Source of the DNA: Geosiphon pyriformis
Taxonomy: Eukaryota > Glomeromycota > Glomeromycetes > Archaeosporales > Geosiphonaceae
Direction of reading: 5' to 3'
Length of the DNA: 64,000 bases
NCBI GenBank assembly: GCA_016748015.1
Contig: JAAOMT010000703.1
Span: 1,134,445 to 1,198,444, forward strand
Shown: positions 36,698 through 46,549 of the stretch, piece by piece
How positions within the stretch are numbered: the stretch's first letter is position 1
Layout of the letters: every line of letters starts with the position of its first letter
Made by a program: the position numbers and the translations under genes
The notes under the pieces: model-generated
Seen by the model: the letters and a program-made list of their open reading frames with translations, nothing else
What the model was told of the DNA's origin: nothing
Database searches by the model: none

Positions 36698-38647
36698 TGA
36701 GATAGATGAGGAACTAATAAACCCAAAACAGAACACAAAAAGTCCAATCTCACCAAAACCAAACTGACCAAAACCTTCAGAGCCATTATCTTTGATTCCA
36801 AACCACTTACTTTGGTGGTAAGCACTTTTGAACTGCTCAGACTTAGTTTAGAGATAGCCTTATCAACCAATGGAAGAGAAGAAAAAGAGAGCACCACTAC
36901 ATTATCAACAGCCATATTCAAATCTAAAGTTGAATCTAAGGGAGGAGCAACAAGAGGGAGGGGGAGCACAAAGTGATAATAACATTAGCATCAAATTTAC
37001 AAGGCTCAATTTTTTTAAAATATCTGAAACCTGATCTAATAAAAGCTCCAAGAAGTGCTCCAAAGAAGCCAAACAGTTGGCTAAACCAGAATCATCAAGA
37101 GGGTTGAAAGCCATTACCAAGAGTTTCACACTTAAAAGCAAACCAGCACCAGAAGAAACTGACAAAGACACATGAAAAAGAAAGCCACTCACAATTTGAG
37201 CCCAAGTTTTTCTACCAAAAGACACTGAGCAGACAACTGGAGCCTGCTTTTTCTTATAAATATTAGCCAAACAGACCTGATTTTAGGAAGACACTACCTG
37301 CTTACAACAAATTCCAGAATTCCCACCAATTGAACACACATCAAAAATATGACCAAATTGTTTACACTTGGTACAGCAAGCCAAAAAAAGACCAGCCCAG
37401 CATAAATTCACACCCTTATAAACCAAAACAGAACCAATAGCAGCCAATTTAGATGCCTCATTATCCAAACAGACCACTACACATCTATTATAAGCATATA
37501 AACCAGGATTACGGCCAATAAAACAAGTTTTCCCACCATAAAAATTCACTAAACCTGACAAATCATGAGCAGTGGTGCCAACTAGAAGTGTGTACAACAA
37601 AGCCTAATGATGATTTCTGACCACTTACAATTTCTTGTTATTTAACGTCAATGCAACATAAACAGAATTTTTATTCATGAGAATAGATCATTTAAAAACA
37701 GCCAAGCTAGCCACATTTGATGACTCAAATTTCACTAAAACTTTTTGCCAAAGCCCAATTAGTTGTATTCTAATCAAAATCACTTGACTAAACTTAGAAA
37801 ATACTGATTCAATTGCCAATCTGAGAAGATCCACTGGGATCTCCTTGACTATTACTTCTTAATCTGAATGGCTGTTTGGCTTCCTAACATCAATATTTAC
37901 CAGAATTTTTTACTGATTATCATTTCCTTGGCCTTGATTAAACTTAATTTGGAAGTAAAAGAAGATTTAATGATGCCTAGGAGTTTTGAAAGAGCAGATA
38001 CACCTCCAAAACCATCTATTCAATAGAAAATTTTTTTACAACAATCAACTTGTCACCAATAGTTTTGTCAAGCAAGACAAAAATTCTAATATTCAATGCA
38101 AATGACTTAATAGGATCAAAAATATGCTTTTCTGAGACATGTGACCCAACAAAGTGCAATTTTTTGAAGTCTGTAAACTTAGGAGATGAAAGAGTCATCA
38201 TATCATCATTATCACTTAAGATGTTAAACAAAGAAGTCTTTAAGAGTTGACTTAACATGTATGTATAAGTGTGTGTTTTCCTGGGAGTGATATCATCCTC
38301 TATGTCATTGACCACAGAAGTGTCCGAGTTGGCATAACTAGTTTCCTCAGCGATAGTATTTTTTATGTTCTTTAAGTCTGACAGGCTGCTCATGTTACTT
38401 GCCTCGCTTTCTATTTTACTGCCTCAAAATTTCAAAAACTTATCATTAGTGTCATTAATATCAGCCAGGCTCAGTAGGCCAGCAGATGAATTAACTACTC
38501 TGACATTGACTTTGGAATTCTTAGGCTTCTTATAAAATACACTATGAGAATACACACTATTAATCCTCTTTTTTTTGCATTAGGCTGGATCTCTAAACCA
38601 GCAGAAGTAGATTTAGAGCCATTAGCAACAGGACTCGCTGGTTCCAT
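36694..38647 (-). pseudogene. LINE2 ORF1: gag-like RNA-binding protein, broken
   Basis: The start is probably the ATG at 38647 (MEPASPVANGSKSTSAGLEI). Further pieces are 38016-38393 (SSLSDLKNIKNTIAEE), an RRM-like region in broken frames (37620-37960), 37283-37600 (TLLVGTTAHDLSGLV, then the zinc knuckle CTKCKQFGHIFDVC), 36905-37270 (ANIYKKKQAPV, a coiled-coil-like stretch LASLEHFLELLLDQVSDILKK) and the end at 36694 (SSSKVLTTKVSGLESK). It has the same build as LINE1 ORF1. Several frameshifts and stops are present. Confidence 0.8.
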
Positions 38648-39165
38648 ATTCACAAATAAAGGTATTGTTATGGGTTGGAGTAACAAGCTAACAGATAGCA
38701 AGGGAGAACAGAATTGTAGAGTGATGAAAATAATCAAAGGGGATTCAACTTCAATAAGTGAATTGAATGAGTATGGATTCAATGTGCAAGATCAATCTCA
38801 TAAAATATCTCAGTCGCTATTCTTTTCAAAAGGTAACAAGAGAATCTGAAGGTAAAAGGATAGTCCATACTGTCAACAATTGATCACCACTGATATAATT
38901 CTATGCCTCATGTCAGTGCTCTTAGAATTCAATATCAAGTATCAACTTGTGCTTTTCAGTTACGTTTATACAAATAGTCTTCAAATACTACAATTATTCA
39001 AGCAGAAAAAGGCCAACAAGTAATCTTTTATCCTAAGATGTTCGAATACTTGAAAGTAGGGAAAGAAAAATTAGCAATAAGAGAGTGATTGAAATGAAAG
39101 TTGTTATTTTTATTTATTTGATTCTTGTTTGAGAGATGATTTTCTACAGCTAAGAGACTCATTGC

Positions 39166-39173
39166 TTATATAG
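39166..39173 (-). promoter_or_regulatory. TATA box of Gypsy B LTR
   Basis: On the minus strand TATATAAG lies just downstream of the 12-bp array. The copy in the 5' LTR is at 46239-46246. Confidence 0.55.
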
Positions 39174-39184
39174 CTATTGAAAGT

Positions 39185-39316
39185 GGTCAATGACCAGATC
39201 AACAACTAGGTCAATGATCAGGTCAATGATCAGGTCAACGATCAGGTCATTGATTAAGTCAATGATTAGGTTAATAATCAGGTCAACAGTCAAGTTATTG
39301 ATCAGGTCAATAATCA
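39185..39316 (-). repeat. 12-bp tandem array in the Gypsy B 3' LTR (11 units)
   Basis: Plus-strand units of the type GGTCAATGATCA, each with a TGATCA-like palindrome, repeat 11 times without gaps, next to the TATA box. The 5' LTR has 6 units (46259-46330). Confidence 0.9.
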
Positions 39317-39372
39317 TTATCTAAAAATAGAGTGGCTAATTATATGAAATCAGTGACTAATACATGTAATAA

Positions 39373-40125
39373 CTAATAAAAATTATGGGTTTCAACCATA
39401 ACATCATCCTCTCTAAAGAGATTGAGCTCCAGCAAAATCAAGCTATTTATAGGGTATTCTAATTGAAGGGTTTTGTCTAACTCAAAACTAACTAGTTTGT
39501 TGAAGTCTTTTGTGGATAGAGTATATAGTACTTGAGGCAAAATAAGCTTTGTATCCAAGAGACCAAATTTTTGTATAAGAGTTTTGGCTCTTTTTGCAAT
39601 GGTCAAAACTCTTGGGAGATCTAAACGTATAATGCCCAAAATTTCCACTTGTATCTCTGAAGTTGTTTTCTTTATGAGCTTTATTTCTTTTATGATTTCA
39701 CCAAGATGACTATAGAATTCTAGTTGCCTTCCATATGACACGTTTTTGTCTATGGGCAAGATTTCCTTAATTGTTTTTCCAATTGTCATGGAAGGTGTAA
39801 GTATTGCTGCTGTTATGCTTTCTAGCAAATACTTATCCATTTTGCTACCAATTCTTTTTCTTCTGGTAGTGGTTTTCTTTGGTCTAATAACAGTATGTGT
39901 TCTACTGTTATCAGTTATGGTGGTTTGTTTTCCAATGGTCAGAGTAGCATTTGGATAATTTTTGATCCAGTACTCATAGAGAGTGTAGAAAGTGTTTTGA
40001 ATGTTTTGATCCAGGAAATAATTGTTCATGTCAATTGAAGATACCTCTGTTTTGGGAATGGTGCATTTATTTATATTTGATTTTTGCTGATCATTTGGGT
40101 CAGTATTACCACAACAGGTAACCAA
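39373..40125 (-). CDS. Gypsy B post-integrase protein, about 220-250 residues, unknown
   Basis: An uninterrupted frame follows the integrase C-terminus and ends with TAG 31 bases inside the 3' LTR, so the polypurine tract is coding. The first in-frame ATG is at 40029 (MNNYFLDQNI); the frame is open upstream to 40125 but without ATG. It shows a basic patch (RPKKTTTRRKRIGSKMDKYL), SYGRQLEFYSHLGEIIKEIK and a leucine-rich C-terminus. There is no signal peptide or membrane helix. It may be a separate protein or a Pol extension after a frameshift. I recognise no family. Confidence 0.5.
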   Translation of the reverse strand: MVTCCGNTDPNDQQKSNINKCTIPKTEVSSIDMNNYFLDQNIQNTFYTLYEYWIKNYPNATLTIGKQTTITDNSRTHTVIRPKKTTTRRKRIGSKMDKYLLESITAAILTPSMTIGKTIKEILPIDKNVSYGRQLEFYSHLGEIIKEIKLIKKTTSEIQVEILGIIRLDLPRVLTIAKRAKTLIQKFGLLDTKLILPQVLYTLSTKDFNKLVSFELDKTLQLEYPINSLILLELNLFREDDVMVETHNFY

Positions 40126-40139
40126 TCAGGTCGTTTGTG

Positions 40140-41297
40140 ATATTTCTTGAGTCATGTGCCATGAACAGAGCAATCACTGAATATTGTTCTATATTGATCT
40201 TGTAAGATATATGAATTATTGTTCAAAACTTTGTTGACTATAAAAAGTTTTTTCCAGTGGCTAGAAAATTTATTACTCTAAACATTGTCTTTGTCTGAAG
40301 GGTATTCCAAAACTAAGTCACCAACACTTAAGGAAAGTGTTTTATAGGTTTTTTTCTTTTTGAGCTTCTCTTGAAACTGTTTTATCTTTTCAAAGGCAAT
40401 TATCCGTGCTTCTACCAATGAGTCAAGAATGGTACCAAGTCTTTTTTGCAAAATGTTTTTGTAATCTCCTATTGTTATTTCTTTAAAAAGTATTGTTTCT
40501 ATATTTGTTTCTATTGGTAGAGTTGCCATTCGTCCATAGAGCAGATAAAAGAGTTCATAACTTGTTATGTCATAATTCACAGTTCTGTAGACGAACAAAG
40601 CTAAAGGCAATACTTTGTCTCATAGGTTGGTTTTTTCACTGTTTTTGGCTAGGGTTTTACATAGTATTCTATTGAAATGTTCTACTAGGCCATTTGTTTG
40701 GGGGTAATAAGGGGAAGAGAGTTTATGATGTATTCCCATTTTTCTGCAAAGTTCTTCAACCAGTGTACTGAGAAAAGCTTTTCCTCTATCAGATAAAAGT
40801 TCTTTGGGGCAGCCATAGTGACAGATAATATCTTCATAAATGAAATTGGCAATTGAGACTGTTGTTTGATCTGGGGTGGCTCTTGCTTCTACCCACTTTG
40901 TAAAATAGTTGGTAGCTGTGATAATGTATCTGTTGCCATCAGGAGTTACTGTTAAAAGTCCAACAACATCTATACCAATTCTGTCAAATGGTTGACCAAC
41001 AGAGATCAGATGGATATCTTTCTTGCAATTGGGTTTTCCTCTTCTTTGGCAGATATCACAGGTTTTGATGTATTCAGCAATGTCTTTTTCCAAAATAGGC
41101 CAATAATAGCGAGCTAAAGTTTTCTGAATCGTTTTTGTTTTTCCAAAGTGTCCAGCTAATGGATCAGAGTGCATATTGTAGATCACAATTTCTCTTTCTT
41201 CAAATCTAATGACTCTCTGGGAGCGGTCAAAATCTTTTCTATTTTTTTTATATAACTGGTTCTGGTAAATCAAATAAAAATTTGATTGTTTGCACAA
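40140..41297 (-). pseudogene. Gypsy B integrase
   Basis: The frame 40620-41297 has an intact H2C2 region (MHSDPLAGHF, TCDICQRRG) and an intact catalytic triad: Asp in RIGIDVVG, Asp in LLSDRGKAF and Glu in TNGLVEHFN. A frame change near 40615 leads to 40278-40610 (LPIETNIETILFKEITIGDY, SVGDLVLEYPSDKDNV). A stop and further broken frame follow with YILQDQYRTIF. The catalytic domain could be functional, but the protein is interrupted. Confidence 0.88.
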
Positions 41298-41449
41298 ATG
41301 TTCTCTTTGCTGTCAAGTATAGTCTGACAGGTATTGTCTTTTACCCAAAAATTCCATTAAGGCAGAGTAGTTGTCCAAGTCCATTATCGTGTTTGTTTAT
41401 GAAAGAGTTACAAATAATTAAGTTGGGTTGGTTTGAGAGGGTTTTACTA

Positions 41450-42000
41450 TCACTGGATGGTAAGTCTGGAGAAAGCATCGGCGTTTTGATGATTAGCTTC
41501 TTTGCAGTGTTGAATGTTATAGTCAAATTCATCCAAGTAGAGTATCCAGCAAGTTATCTGTTTATGTTCCAGGTTTTTTTTGTTGTATAGCCAAACCAAA
41601 GCTTGGTGATCTGTTACCACCAAAAATTTCACACTTTTAAGATATTTGTTCCAGTAGCTGGTAGCCCAAACTACTGCTAAGCATTCTTGCTCAGTAACTG
41701 AGTAGTTTCTTTCTGCTGGTGTGAGAGTTCTACTGGCATATGCTATGGCATGTTCCCTGTCATCTTCGTCTTTCTGAGAAAAAACAGCACCAAGTCCATA
41801 GCCAGATGTATCAGTATGGAGGGTAAAAAGTTAATTCAGATTAGGTTGCATAAGAATGAGTTCTGTAACCAGTTTTTCCTTCAGAATTTCAAATGCTTTT
41901 TGTTGATGAGTGTCCCAGTAATAATTGATGTTTTTCTTAAGTAGCTGATTGAGAGGAGCAGTGATTTTGAAGAAATCCTTGACAAACTTGCGATAATAAG
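41450..42000 (-). pseudogene. Gypsy B RNase H
   Basis: Near 41840 the minus strand reads LHTDTSGYGLGAVFSQKDED after one stop. It continues SVTEQECLAVVWATSYWNKY, VVTDHQALVWLYNKK and NADAFSRL (ending 41450). All four acidic residues of the RNase H site are kept. The frame contains at least one stop (where relatives have a sense codon after MQPNLN). Confidence 0.82.
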
Positions 42001-42099
42001 AGGCCAACCAAGAAAAGAATGTAGTTCATAAACATTCATTGGTTGTCTAATGTTTTGAACTTTTTCAATTTTGGCTGGATCAGAAAAAATTCCATCTTT

Positions 42100-42960
42100 T
42101 GTAATAAGATGGCCAAAGAACTAGGTGGATTGATATCCAAAGAATGATTTGATTGGATTGATCTTGAGGCCAGCATTTCTAAGGAGATCAAAAACCTTTT
42201 GCAAATGTTCAAAGTATTCATCCCAGGTTTTTGAGTATACCATTATGTCGTCCAAGTAGACTAGAACAAAGTTTTCTTTTACTGATTCAAATACTTTGTC
42301 CATTAAGTGTTGAAAGGTGGGAGAAGTATTTGTGAGACCAAAAGGCATGACTGTGAATTTGTAGGTGTCATACTTGGTGATAAAGACAGTTTTCTTTCTG
42401 CTTTCTGGATCCATCTCTACTTGCCAGAATTCAGCAGTTAAGTCAATGGTTGAGAAGAAAACAGCACCATGGAATTGGTCTAGCATTGCATCAATCTTGG
42501 AAAATGGGTACATGTCTCTTTTAGTAATGACATTTAATTGGTGATAGTCAACACAAAAGCGTAGGGTTCCTCCTTTCTTGGATACCACTACAACTGGGAA
42601 TGCCCATTCACTCTTGGTTTCCTGTATGAATTCAAGGTTTTTCATTCAGGTTATTTCCTTTTTGATAAACTTATTATTGTGCCAGTTGGATTGATAGGGC
42701 TTCAAATGAATGGGGCAAGTTTCTCTGGTGATAATGGTGTGTTGTATCACATGTGTACGTCCAGGAGATTTACCTTCTTTTAAGATAACTGGGCTGTTTC
42801 TAGCCAGCAGGTTTTCAATGTTTATCTTTCTTTCTTCTGGAGAGAGTTCTTTTTGTTCTACAACCAGTGATTGGATTTCAGGTGGTTTGTTTTCAAAGGA
42901 CTTTTGGACTTCTTTTATTTCCTCACAGAGTATCAAGCTGATTGGTTTCCAATCTTTGTA
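42100..42960 (-). pseudogene. Gypsy B reverse transcriptase
   Basis: The N-terminal part (42646-42960) reads LLARNSPVILKEGKSPGRTH and ETCPIHLKPYQ. After a stop the core (42121-42645) shows SEWAFPVVVVSKKGGTLRFC, FFSTIDLTAEFWQVEMDP, MPFGLTNTSPTFQHLMD and the active box LVYLDDIMVYS (YLDD intact). A stop at 42121 follows FFGYQST, after which the connection subdomain continues as FFGHLITKDG and VYELHSFLGW. Confidence 0.88.
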
Positions 42961-43240
42961 ATAGATTAGGCAGGACATGCATTCATTGCTAGAAAAATAC
43001 AATGGTTTGTCGCACCAGCACCAGGCACAAGGACCATGCCACCAATAACTGTATTTGGCTTTCTTGCCTGGCTTTCTGTTAAAGGTTTTTCTGAGCATGT
43101 CATAATAAGGCCAGCAGATCAGCTTGTCATTGACAATGATTCCTTCTTTATCTGCCTTGACATTATCTAGTGGTTTGTTATTGCTGGTGAAGATGGTATA
43201 GGTGAGTTCAGCAGTTTTTTCTTGTTTTTTTTTGTTTTTC
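42961..43240 (-). pseudogene. Gypsy B Cys-rich linker between protease and RT
   Basis: The frame reads LICWPYYDMLRKTF, then HGPCAWCWCDKPLYFSSNEC and MSC, a dense Cys/Trp cluster that could bind zinc. A poly-A stretch near 43215-43250 carries the frameshift from the protease frame. Gypsy A has Cys pairs at the equivalent place. The function is unknown. Confidence 0.5.
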
Positions 43241-44047
43241 TTCTTCCTCACTTTTTTCATCATCTGATTTGTCTGATTTATTTTCTTCTGGGCTCTGCTT
43301 GGGTACTGGGGAAGTTGTCCAATGGCGACATTTAACCACAATGGGTTTCTCACCACATCTGATGGTTAGTTCACAGAGTTCATAATCAAGCAAAGCTTTT
43401 GCTTTCTTGAGCCATTCATTGCCAACAATGATGGTGTATTCTTTCACTTCAGATATTTCCATATCAGTTTTAATGCTGATGCCATTGATGCGAACAGGAA
43501 TAGCTTTGGCTATGCCAAGCCCTTTCTTCTTATCACCATACACATTGGTCATTGGTCATGTGGATGGTTCATCAATTTTTCTGCCAATTGCTTCAAAAAA
43601 GTGTTTAGCAATAACACTAACAGATGATCCACTGTCTAGGATCAAATTGATGAAGTAGCCAACCACTTGGACTTTGCAAATTAAAGGAATGACATTGCTA
43701 TTGTCAACAAGTCCAGCTTGGCGAGGGCGTTTGTTGGTTTTGGGTGTCTTTTTCTTTGGAATCAGAGATTTGTGAAGATCTTTTCTGAATTGTGGATGGA
43801 TCATCAATTGGCCAAAAGTTATATGTGCTGGGGTTTTTATGAGGTCTTTGACAACAGAATAGGGGCCGGATTTTTGTACTATTTCTGGGGGTTTCAACTT
43901 TGGAGGGTTCTTGAAAACTTTGGCTTTTGGGGGCTCATTGTTGTTAGCAGTTGATGTAGAAGCTTTATTGGGGTCCAGAACGAAATCAACTTTGGCTTTC
44001 TTCTTCTTTCTTGTGGATTCAGAGGGATTGATTGCTAATTCATCCAT
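43241..44047 (-). pseudogene. Gypsy B aspartic protease
   Basis: GYFINLILDSGSSVSVIAKH (near 43650) is the retropepsin active-site loop with DSG. A TGA at 43556 interrupts one frame that continues MTNVYGDKKKGLGIAKAIPV, then EYTIIVGNEWLKKAKALLDY and RCGEKPIVVKC. An acidic tail (SDKSDDEKSEEEE) precedes the Cys-rich linker. Upstream is a Lys/Pro-rich hinge. Confidence 0.82.
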
Positions 44048-44093
44048 GTCATGGTCATCATTAGTTAAGTTAAAAGCGTAAAAGGGGTTTTCT

Positions 44094-45687
44094 TCTAGTT
44101 GGCTTGTACTCTCACCCTTTGGAGGTGCACCTACCAGTTTAAAGGCTGATAAACAGTGGCTTCAACTAGGGGATCTTCTCCAAAGAAATTGATGTTAGCA
44201 TGATTGGGTCTTTGATTGGGGACATTGTTGTTGTTGTTGGGTCTGTTGTTTTGGTTGTCATTGTTTCTGGGAGCTAGAGAAGACAGTGGAGGATTGTTAC
44301 AATCTCTTGAATAATGTCTAGTTAATCCACAACAATAGCACATAGGTGGGCCACAATTTTGCTGTCTTTAATAGGGAGGTTGCTGAGGCTGGTTAAAACG
44401 AGGTTCATATCTAGGTCTTGGTAGTTGCTGGTTATCTCTGACTGCTTGTGCCAAAGGTTCTAATAACTGGGCAAGATTGGCTGTGAGTCTATCAATTAAT
44501 TGTTTATTTGGATTTTAAGTTTGGGCAGCAAAAGAAGCAGCAGCCATTTGAGGGGCAGGAGCCATAACAAGAGCAGAAGCAAAAACTGGAAGTGTAGATC
44601 TCAAATGTATTCTTTGGTTGTCTTCAATTCGTTGGGCAAGTTCAATGGCCATGTCCATTGTAGGGTTGTCTTTTAGGGCCAAGAGAGGCCAAAGAGCATA
44701 AGATAAATCAGTTTTCAATCCTTTTGTGAAAGAATGAATCTTTTGTTCTTCTGTCCAGTTTTTTCCAGAGTTTACATGTTTGATTAGCTTTTTAATAGCT
44801 TTGGCATATTCAGTTACTACTTCTCCAGGGCCTTAAGTTCTTCTTTCCAATTCCATGTGTCATTTGGATATTAATATTGGGGTTCTGAACTTGGCCTCAA
44901 ATCGGATAGTGAAAGAGGTATTTTCTTCTCCAGCATTAATTGGTGTCTATCTGATTATTCTGTATTGAGCATTGGCATCTGTTTCTTGTGAGAACCAGGT
45001 AGCAGGAGAGTCTTGGAGGTAACCACCAACAATTTGGAACTTGTATTCTTCATCATACTGGTTGGCTGTGGCAGCTCTCTCAAAATCATCCAACCATTCA
45101 ATTGGATCTTGTGCATTACCTCTAAATAGTGGTAGTAGGGTATTGTTTTTTCTTTCTAGAGCAGTTTGTATACCTTGAAGGGCGGCCAGAATGTTTGCTT
45201 GCATGGGGTCATTAGCCATTGGTTCAGGGGTAACTGTTTGTGTAGACAAGTCTGATTTGCTTGATAAAAGGTCAAAAACAGAGGCAGTTTGGTAGCTTTC
45301 TTCTTCTGTTTCAAAAGGAGTTTTAGTTGTTTGATGGACAGCAATCCAAATGTGGATTTGATGATTCAGATATTCGAAATCAGGGGGCTGTTGTTCAAAG
45401 GTTGCAGAATATAAGAGCTGATTGATACTGTTGTTTCTTTCTTCAAAGTTGTTTTCAAAATAAGCTTGGTCAAAGTAATAGGTTGTATAAGCTGTGTAGG
45501 TTTCAGCTGAATGCTTGTTCAGGAACCAGTTCTAAAAGTTTTGGAATTGTCTACTGGATTGTTTTTCAAGAGGGAAGCAAATCAAACAGGAGGGCAGAGG
45601 ATTAAGTTCAATGAAATCTAGATTGTTTCTGTTGTGTGCTGCAAAGTGTTCTTCTGATTGCTGTGGCAGATATAAGTAATCACCCAT
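44094..45687 (-). pseudogene. Gypsy B gag, several in-frame stops
   Basis: The ATG at 45687 reads MGDYLYLPQQSEEHFAAHN. One frame runs to about 44094 with roughly six to eight stops, each explainable as CAA, CAG or CGA with C to T. The capsid region (44947-45249) shows LPLFRGNAQDPIEWLDDFER and ATWFSQETDA. The region at 44515-44718 shows FTKGLKTDLSYALWPLLALK and IELAQRIEDNQ. A zinc knuckle (CYCCGLTRHYSRDC) lies at 44297-44340. Gag packs the element RNA. Confidence 0.82.
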
Positions 45688-45715
45688 ACAATGAGGAAAT
45701 AAGTGAATTTTGACA

Positions 45716-45733
45716 ACCTTACAGGGAGCACCA
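45716..45733 (-). promoter_or_regulatory. Primer-binding site of Gypsy B
   Basis: On the minus strand TGGTGCTCCCTGTAAGGT starts six bases after the 5' LTR. It resembles the Gypsy A site at its 5' end and pairs with a tRNA ending ...GGGAGCACCA. Confidence 0.6.
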
Positions 45734-45739
45734 CTTTTA

Positions 45740-46417
45740 TGTTATGGGTTGGAATAACAAGCTAATGGATAGCAAGAGAGAACAGGATTGTAGGGTGATG
45801 GAAATAATCAAAGGGGATTCAACTTTAATGAGTGAATTGAATGAGTATGGATTCAATGTACAAGATCAGTCTCATAAAATATCTCAGTCGCTATTTTTTT
45901 TAAAAGGTAATAAGAAAATCTGAAGGTAAAGGGATAGTCCATACTGTCAACAATTGATCACCACTGGTATAATTCTATGCCTCACATTGGCACTCTTAGA
46001 ATTCAATATCAGGTATCAACTTGTGCTCTTCAGTCACGTTTATACAAATAGTCTTCAAATACTACAATTATTCAAACAGGAAAAGACCAACAAGTAATCT
46101 TTTATCCTAAAATGTTCAGATACTTGAAGGTAGGGAAAGAGAAATTAGCGATAAGAGAGTGATTGAGATAAAAGTTGTTATTTTTATTTATTTGATTCTT
46201 GTCTGAGAGATGATTTTCTACAGCTAAGAGACTCATTGCTTATATAGCTATTGAAAGTGGTCAATGATCAGGTCAACGACTAGGTCAATGATCAGGTCAA
46301 TGATCAGGTTATTGATCAGATCAATGATCACTATCTAAAAATAGAGTGGCTAATTATATGACATCAGTAACTAATACATGTGATAACTAATAAAAATCAT
46401 GGGTTTCAACCATAACA
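45740..46417 (-). mobile_element. 5' LTR of Gypsy B
   Basis: It is 678 bp, from TGTTATGG at the right end on the minus strand (46417) to CCATAACA (45740). It carries six 12-bp units (46259-46330) and a TATA box at 46239-46246. Confidence 0.9.
46259..46330 (-). repeat. 12-bp tandem array in the Gypsy B 5' LTR (6 units)
   Basis: Units are GGTCAATGATCA, GGTCAACGACTA, GGTCAATGATCA (twice), GGTTATTGATCA and GATCAATGATCA. Confidence 0.9.
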
Positions 46418-46539
46418 ATATGTCTGAAAAAATAGTTGAAAATATAAAGGAAAAAGGGAGTAGGAAAAAAACTTTTTCTTTAGCAATATCTTGCTTTTAT
46501 TGTGACTGGAGGATCAACAAGAGAAAGATTTTTTTTCTT
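46418..46539 (-). other. 5' leader of LINE2
   Basis: This 122-bp piece lies between the Gypsy B 5' LTR and the right copy of the LINE2 target duplication. It has no gene of its own and would join 38648-38665 as the untranslated leader of LINE2 ORF1. Confidence 0.7.
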
Positions 46540-46549
46540 TTATATTGTT
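46540..46549. repeat. Target site duplication of LINE2 (right copy)
   Basis: TTATATTGTT repeats 21680-21689 exactly. Decayed gypsy body2 resumes here. Confidence 0.85.

Larger units (their letters stand above)
38666..39403 (-). mobile_element. 3' LTR of Gypsy B
   Basis: It is 738 bp long and 60 bp longer than the 5' LTR, exactly five 12-bp units of the array at 39185-39316. About 16 differences lie in the first 200 aligned bases from the 38666 end, all transitions. Confidence 0.9.
38666..46417 (-). mobile_element. Gypsy B: 7.75-kb Ty3/gypsy element in the LINE2 5' leader
   Basis: On the minus strand the order is 5' LTR (46417-45740), primer-binding site, gag, protease, Cys-rich linker, RT, RNase H, integrase, an extra frame and 3' LTR (39403-38666). 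The LTRs end TGTTATGG/CCATAACA. The flanks are GTAT (38662-38665) and ATAT (46418-46421), a 4-bp duplication with one transition. The YLDD, RNase H and integrase catalytic residues are all present. Still, gag and pol have several stops, so it is recently dead or dependent on another copy. Confidence 0.9.
21690..46539 (-). mobile_element. LINE2, nearly full-length non-LTR retrotransposon, split by two gypsy elements
   Basis: Minus-strand LINE pieces lie at 21690-25177 (3' end, ORF2 C-terminal half), 35385-38665 (ORF2 N-terminal half and ORF1) and 46418-46539 (5' leader). Joined, they make about 6.9 kb. A poly-T run after 21689 is the poly-A tail of the minus-strand element. A 10-bp duplication flanks the whole. 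The gypsy at 25178-35384 sits inside ORF2, and the one at 38666-46417 sits 18 bases upstream of the ORF1 ATG. Base composition is far less AT-rich than the host gypsy body, so it arrived later. Confidence 0.9.
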
